10,541 nt of DNA, from assembly GCA_027946555.1 (NCBI GenBank), contig JAPEVC010000456.1, positions 1 to 10,541 of the forward strand. Direction: 5' to 3'. Below the pieces are notes generated by a model. The model ran no database searches and had not been told where the DNA came from. It saw only the letters and a list, made by a program, of their open reading frames with translations. Positions 7,196-10,541 of the stretch are shown here, in pieces. The translations under genes and the position numbers were made by a program. How positions within the stretch are numbered: the stretch's first letter is position 1; every line of letters starts with the position of its first letter. The DNA is from Gnomoniopsis sp. IMI 355080. Taxonomy: Eukaryota; Ascomycota; Sordariomycetes; Diaporthales; Gnomoniaceae.

Positions 7196-9388
7196 TCAAC
7201 AGTCCGGCACACTGACGGGGATATTCAGGGGCACACTCGTAGCCAGCCCACTGAGACTCGTCTCCTTGAACTCATTCCGCATCCCCTGCGCCGTCAGCCT
7301 CATGGCCCGGATCGCATCGTCCAGCCGCACTTTTTGCGTGCCAGAACTGCTCAGCGCAAGGTTGGCGCTGGAGATGGCCTTGATGGCGCCCAAGGCATTG
7401 CGCTCGATGCACGGGGCCTGGACGAGTCCGCCGATGGGGTCGCATGTGAGTCCCAGGTTGTGCTCGATGCCAATCTCTGCGGCCTGCTCGATCGTCTCGG
7501 GAGAAGCGCCCATGCACGCGGCGAAAGCGCCCGCGGCCATGGAACAGGCGACGCCCACTTCAGCCATGCATCCACCCTCAGCAGCAGAGATAGTTGCTCC
7601 TCGCTTGTAGAGCATGCCAATTGCCGCTGCGGTGAGTAGGAAAGTATGTACGTCTCTGTTGTATGTATGCACATCGCTGATGAACGAGGTGACGTACTTT
7701 AACACGGCGGGGATAATGCCCGCCGCTCCGTTCGTGGGGGCTGTCACAATCCTGCCGCCAGCCGCGTTGGTCTCATTCACAGCGATGGCATAGACAGCAA
7801 GATGGTCGAGAGCATTGAACTCGGCTCGCCGAATCGGCGAAGGCGTAAGTACGTGGTCAAAGTCTCCGTGAACCCGCGGATGCAGACGCTTTGTCAGAGA
7901 AGTTGGCTTCGCTTGTTCCATCCTCGCTGGTGAGAGGCTCTGAGATCCAGCCATGCCTGTCATTCCGACGATGCTGGCTTGCTCCGGCGGTGCAGCAGCG
8001 GAGGAGACTTGCTTCTTGTTGGGATTGTAAAGGCCTCGTCCAAGTCGACTGTATAGTGCCGGGGCTCGTCGATGAAGCTTCAACGAGCCGGGCAAAATGG
8101 AGTCTATCGGGGCTTGGATGCCCTCTTCGATGCTGTTATCCATTACCTCCCAGATCCTCATAATTTTCGAGTAAATCTCCTCGTCCGTATAGCCGTGGCT
8201 CTTCTCGTTGTCGTACACCAACTGTGCGATGGTGAGGTTGTGCTTATGACAAAGCGCCAGCAAGCTAGTGGCATCTCGGAAAGGGTATCGTGGCTGCGCG
8301 GCAGCTCCCTCGTCAGCCTTGGAGTCTGCCACTGGCTGTTGCTCCGCGGCCGTCACAAGACCACTCGCTTCATTTCCAGCTGGTATTTGGCCTGGATCAG
8401 GGAGCTGAGCTTCCTCCTTTGGTCGAATCTCTGCGCCACTCCTCCGATCACCGGCCGCATCCGACCGCCGAATTTCCTTGTAAAACAAATTCTCTGCCAA
8501 ATCCTTCGGGTGCATGGCCGGCGTTGCGCCTGTTGGATCCTTGATCGTGGGAGAGGCCGCAGGTGACTCAGCAGCTTGCCCACTCCCGAAACCAGTCGAC
8601 AATGCGCCATTGACGACGAACCCACCACCAACGCTGAAAAGGTCGTTCGTAGCCAACATCTCACCGTCCTTGTCGAACACTCTCAGCCGCATTCCATTGC
8701 TGTGGAGGGGAAGTTTCCTGCCCCATTCCCAAGTGAAGTCTCGCTCGTAGTCGAAATCGATCTCCTTGCCTTTCCCCGGAAGGCCATGGCCCAGGAACAG
8801 CTTCTTGGTCTTCTTGATATCCTCAAAGCGCGTTGGTACATAAGCTGTGTCAACGGTCTCTACGTCGGCACTTTCTAGTCCAAGTAGAAGGGCGGACGGT
8901 GTCATGTGTCCCTCACCAGTAAGAGCCAGGCTTCCGAAAAGTGAGACCCGGATTTTGTGAACCTTCTTCAAAAGGCCCGCCTCAATCAGGTCCGTGACGA
9001 AGATATTTCCGGCACGCATGGGGCCGACTGTATGTGACGAGCTCGGCCCAATACCAATCGAGAAGAGGTCGAAAGTTGAGATGACTGCGTGCTCATGGTC
9101 GGCTTCACTGTAAGTACCAGTCTCCTCAGGACCATCAGCATCCGCGTTCGCATTGGCGGCTGAACTGGTTCTCCGGCGCGATCCTGGGCTACCTGATTTC
9201 ACGCCTACGTATGAAGCTTCGCTCTGCCGTCGATGTGTCGTTCCCAACACCGAACGCGTCGTCAAGGTCCTCGCTGCATCTCGTCCAATCCGTCCTGAAA
9301 GTGCTGGCGGCGCGGGGAGTCCGACGAAAGAGAAGCGGCACTTCACGCCATGCACCAACGCGAGCTGGCGCAGTGATGCAGTGCGCAT
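7196..9388 (-). CDS. L-serine dehydratase, iron-sulfur type, single chain
   Basis: This bacterial-type [4Fe-4S] L-serine ammonia-lyase turns L-serine into pyruvate and ammonia without PLP. It is intronless and 730 residues long from the first ATG (9388); the same frame runs on to a TTG at 9406. Residues 1 to about 60 are rich in Arg, Ser and Ala and lack acidic residues until about 55, like a mitochondrial presequence. The beta domain starts at FDLFSIGIGPSSSHTVGPM (106-124). The alpha domain includes YPFRDATSLLALC, ILPGSLKLHRRAPALY, NETNAAGGRIVTAPTNGAAG (539-558) and FLLTAAAIGMLYKRG. Cluster cysteines are Cys607 in AAEGGCMAEVG, Cys649 in GLTCDPIGG and Cys660 in APCIERN. The last residue, Cys730, matches the C-terminal tail Cys known to enter the active site of a Legionella homologue. 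Compared with bacterial enzymes of about 455 residues it carries two low-complexity inserts, at about 270-365 and 455-525. A 42-nt in-frame GTACGT...ACAG segment near 7645-7700 could be read as an intron, but is more likely coding. Confidence 0.93.
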   Translation of the reverse strand: MRTASLRQLALVHGVKCRFSFVGLPAPPALSGRIGRDAARTLTTRSVLGTTHRRQSEASYVGVKSGSPGSRRRTSSAANANADADGPEETGTYSEADHEHAVISTFDLFSIGIGPSSSHTVGPMRAGNIFVTDLIEAGLLKKVHKIRVSLFGSLALTGEGHMTPSALLLGLESADVETVDTAYVPTRFEDIKKTKKLFLGHGLPGKGKEIDFDYERDFTWEWGRKLPLHSNGMRLRVFDKDGEMLATNDLFSVGGGFVVNGALSTGFGSGQAAESPAASPTIKDPTGATPAMHPKDLAENLFYKEIRRSDAAGDRRSGAEIRPKEEAQLPDPGQIPAGNEASGLVTAAEQQPVADSKADEGAAAQPRYPFRDATSLLALCHKHNLTIAQLVYDNEKSHGYTDEEIYSKIMRIWEVMDNSIEEGIQAPIDSILPGSLKLHRRAPALYSRLGRGLYNPNKKQVSSAAAPPEQASIVGMTGMAGSQSLSPARMEQAKPTSLTKRLHPRVHGDFDHVLTPSPIRRAEFNALDHLAVYAIAVNETNAAGGRIVTAPTNGAAGIIPAVLKYVTSFISDVHTYNRDVHTFLLTAAAIGMLYKRGATISAAEGGCMAEVGVACSMAAGAFAACMGASPETIEQAAEIGIEHNLGLTCDPIGGLVQAPCIERNALGAIKAISSANLALSSSGTQKVRLDDAIRAMRLTAQGMRNEFKETSLSGLATSVPLNIPVSVPDC

Positions 9389-9496
9389 CCTGAGGTCACG
9401 GTGCAAAACTTCGTCGTTCTTGGTGTTGTTGCAGATGCATCCGGAATAATGAATCGAATGGCTGGAAAGACAAAGGTCAGCGAAGAATGACTCCGC

Positions 9497-9544
9497 CCAA
9501 TGGCAGGGAAGTTTATGTCATCTGCCGATAAGCCATTGACCAAT
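9497..9544. promoter_or_regulatory. Two CCAAT boxes and a GATA site upstream of serine dehydratase
   Basis: CCAAT cores occur at 9497-9501 and 9540-9544 (the second as CCAATCA), about 110 and 150 bases before the ATG. Between them CGATAA at 9526-9531 fits the HGATAR consensus of fungal GATA factors such as AreA. Nitrogen control would suit a serine catabolic enzyme, but this is inference from one site. I did not find the CCAAT-N11/12-RWT arrangement expected for HapX iron control. Confidence 0.3.
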
Positions 9545-9599
9545 CAGAGACGCCCTGCCGGTCGAAAACGGTAATTATGAAAGGAATCAAAGGGCAGGC

Positions 9600-10100
9600 T
9601 GGTTTTCTTCTGATATACAGTCGTGCCTCTTCTAGAAATTGTATGCAACATGCAACATAGAAGATACAACAACCTTTATAAGGGACTTGAGAGCGTTTGT
9701 GGAGCTGGTTAATTTGGTTGGCAAATCAACCGCATCCACCCTCCGCTCTAAAAGAAAATATTTCCAAAGGTTATAAGTTCCCATTTCTGGATATTTCCTA
9801 GAATAGATATTATATAGCAAGGCGCCGATTAAGCTGACGACGGGAAATAGGCTTTAGATATGCGTATGAATTTCATGTCAGTAATGCAAATTGAGTTTGT
9901 CAACAACACTATGAACGAGTCTCGCTAATTGTATGCCAAGAAGAGAATATGTTCTCATGCCAGCAATCCACTGCAAAGGAAAGAAACAAAACCTGTTGAA
10001 ATAGGCACACGGCCCTAGCAAACGACGAAGAAGAAAGAAACAAAACCCAGCAGATTTCATTTCCAATTTGTGTGTGTTTGTTTTGACACGAACTGACACA
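9600..10100. other. Intergenic stretch with no supported gene
   Basis: Only 60-73-codon shadow frames occur here, without recognisable domains. The one notable item is a 15-base direct repeat listed separately. Base composition shifts towards A+T to the right. Confidence 0.45.
9979..10047. repeat. 15-base direct repeat, 54 bases apart
   Basis: GAAAGAAACAAAACC occurs at 9979-9993 and again at 10033-10047. It is A/G-rich and could be low-complexity chance or a small duplication; no function is evident. Confidence 0.55.
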
Positions 10101-10440
10101 GACGGTGCTCGAGGATGTTGGTGACGGGCGGTTAAGTGCTCGTATATATCGTGACCATAGTCAAATGGATGCTCTAGAAGTAGACCAGCATGAACCTCTG
10201 GATGACTTAGTGGTTTTCAAATTCTTAATTAAGCCCATGAAAAAGACATCTGCATATGTCTCTATAGATAACAAGGTTAACTATTCTGGTTTAAAAGGCA
10301 TCCACACACTAACTATTACTAGAAATTTTCACAGAATTCAATTTCTATAGAACTTCTAAGATTTATCTTTATAAATACCTGCCTATAGGGTCAATGTTTC
10401 CCTCTGTTAATATTTAACTCTTAAGATATTTCGTTAACCT
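10087..10440. other. AT-rich stretch with weak open frame, no firm gene
   Basis: A plus-strand frame is open from 10087 (after a TGA) to TAG 10348-10350 and contains MDALEVDQHEPLDDLVVFKF. It has no convincing start and no recognised family. From about 10150 the sequence is clearly richer in A+T than the coding regions, and CTATAG recurs at about 10262, 10346 and 10384. It may be a decayed repeat, or the 3' flank of a gene lying beyond the right edge. Confidence 0.4.
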
Positions 10441-10541
10441 TTTCACCTCCTTTACCTCCTTCACCTCCTTCTTCTCCTTCTTCTCCTTCTTCTCCTTCTT
10501 CTCCTTCTTCTCCTTCTTCTCCTTCTTCTCCTTCTTCTCCT
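10414..10541 (-). CDS. Possible C-terminal end of a Lys/Glu-repeat protein (partial)
   Basis: On the minus strand two frames enter from the window edge and are open through the minisatellite. One encodes a run of EKK triplets, then EVKEVKEVKRLTKYLKS and TAA at 10414-10416. The other encodes GEE triplets, then GGEGGKGGEKVNEIS and TAA at 10421-10423. The 9-bp unit keeps both frames. The third frame (Arg-rich) meets a TGA as soon as the perfect units end. A charged repetitive protein tail is possible, but a non-coding minisatellite would look the same from this side. Confidence 0.2.
   Translation of the reverse strand, partial: EKKEKKEKKEKKEKKEKKEKKEKKEVKEVKEVKRLTKYLKS
10442..10541. repeat. 9-bp minisatellite, running off the window
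   Basis: Eight perfect copies of TTCTTCTCC fill 10469-10540. Three diverged copies precede them: TTCACCTCC (10442-10450), TTTACCTCC (10451-10459) and TTCACCTCC (10460-10468). One strand is pure pyrimidine across the perfect copies. The true length is unknown because the array reaches the window edge. Confidence 0.95.

Noticed and set aside
7109..7639. Plus-strand frame of 176 codons, and other long plus-strand frames to 9449
   Set aside because: They lie opposite the serine dehydratase gene, whose minus-strand frame carries clear family motifs throughout; these are antisense shadows.
7641..7705. Possible 42-nt intron (GTACGT...ACAG) inside serine dehydratase
   Set aside because: It is shorter than usual fungal introns, keeps the frame, and the encoded segment sits plausibly between conserved blocks.

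Overview
The window is nuclear DNA of a filamentous ascomycete fungus (Pezizomycotina). The signs are short GT-AG introns (about 60-206 nt) with CTAAC/CTGAC-like branch points, compact genes on both strands with long gaps between them, a secreted fungal-type phospholipase A2, a fungal alpha-kinase, and a pol III tRNA gene that carries an intron. I cannot place it to genus. No integrated plasmid, phage, CRISPR or biosynthetic cluster is visible, and it reads mostly as ordinary chromosome.

Left part (1-1740): the 3' end of the Qb-SNARE gene bos1 (plus strand, cut by the window edge) converges on a complete three-exon thiamine pyrophosphokinase gene (minus strand). Only about 176 bases separate the two stop codons. 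Middle (1740-5900): about 1.2 kb without a supported gene leads to a four-exon secreted phospholipase A2 gene (plus). After that come about 2 kb that are largely gene-poor but hold a tRNA-Ala(CGC) gene with a 13-nt intron and its T5 terminator (minus). Right part (5904-9406): an alpha-kinase (plus), whose 3' end has an unresolved reading frame, converges on an intronless 730-residue iron-sulfur L-serine dehydratase (minus). That enzyme has a predicted mitochondrial presequence and two inserts not found in the compact bacterial form. Right edge (9400-10541): intergenic DNA becomes AT-rich and ends in a 9-bp minisatellite that runs off the window. Two minus-strand frames are open through it.

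The genes do not form one pathway. Bos1 acts in ER-Golgi vesicle fusion, Thi80 makes thiamine diphosphate, the phospholipase acts outside the cell, the alpha-kinase is an orphan signalling kinase, and the serine dehydratase links serine breakdown to pyruvate and ammonia. The points most worth a second look are the alpha-kinase 3' end, the cysteine-rich insert in the phospholipase, the architecture of the serine dehydratase, and the minisatellite at the edge.
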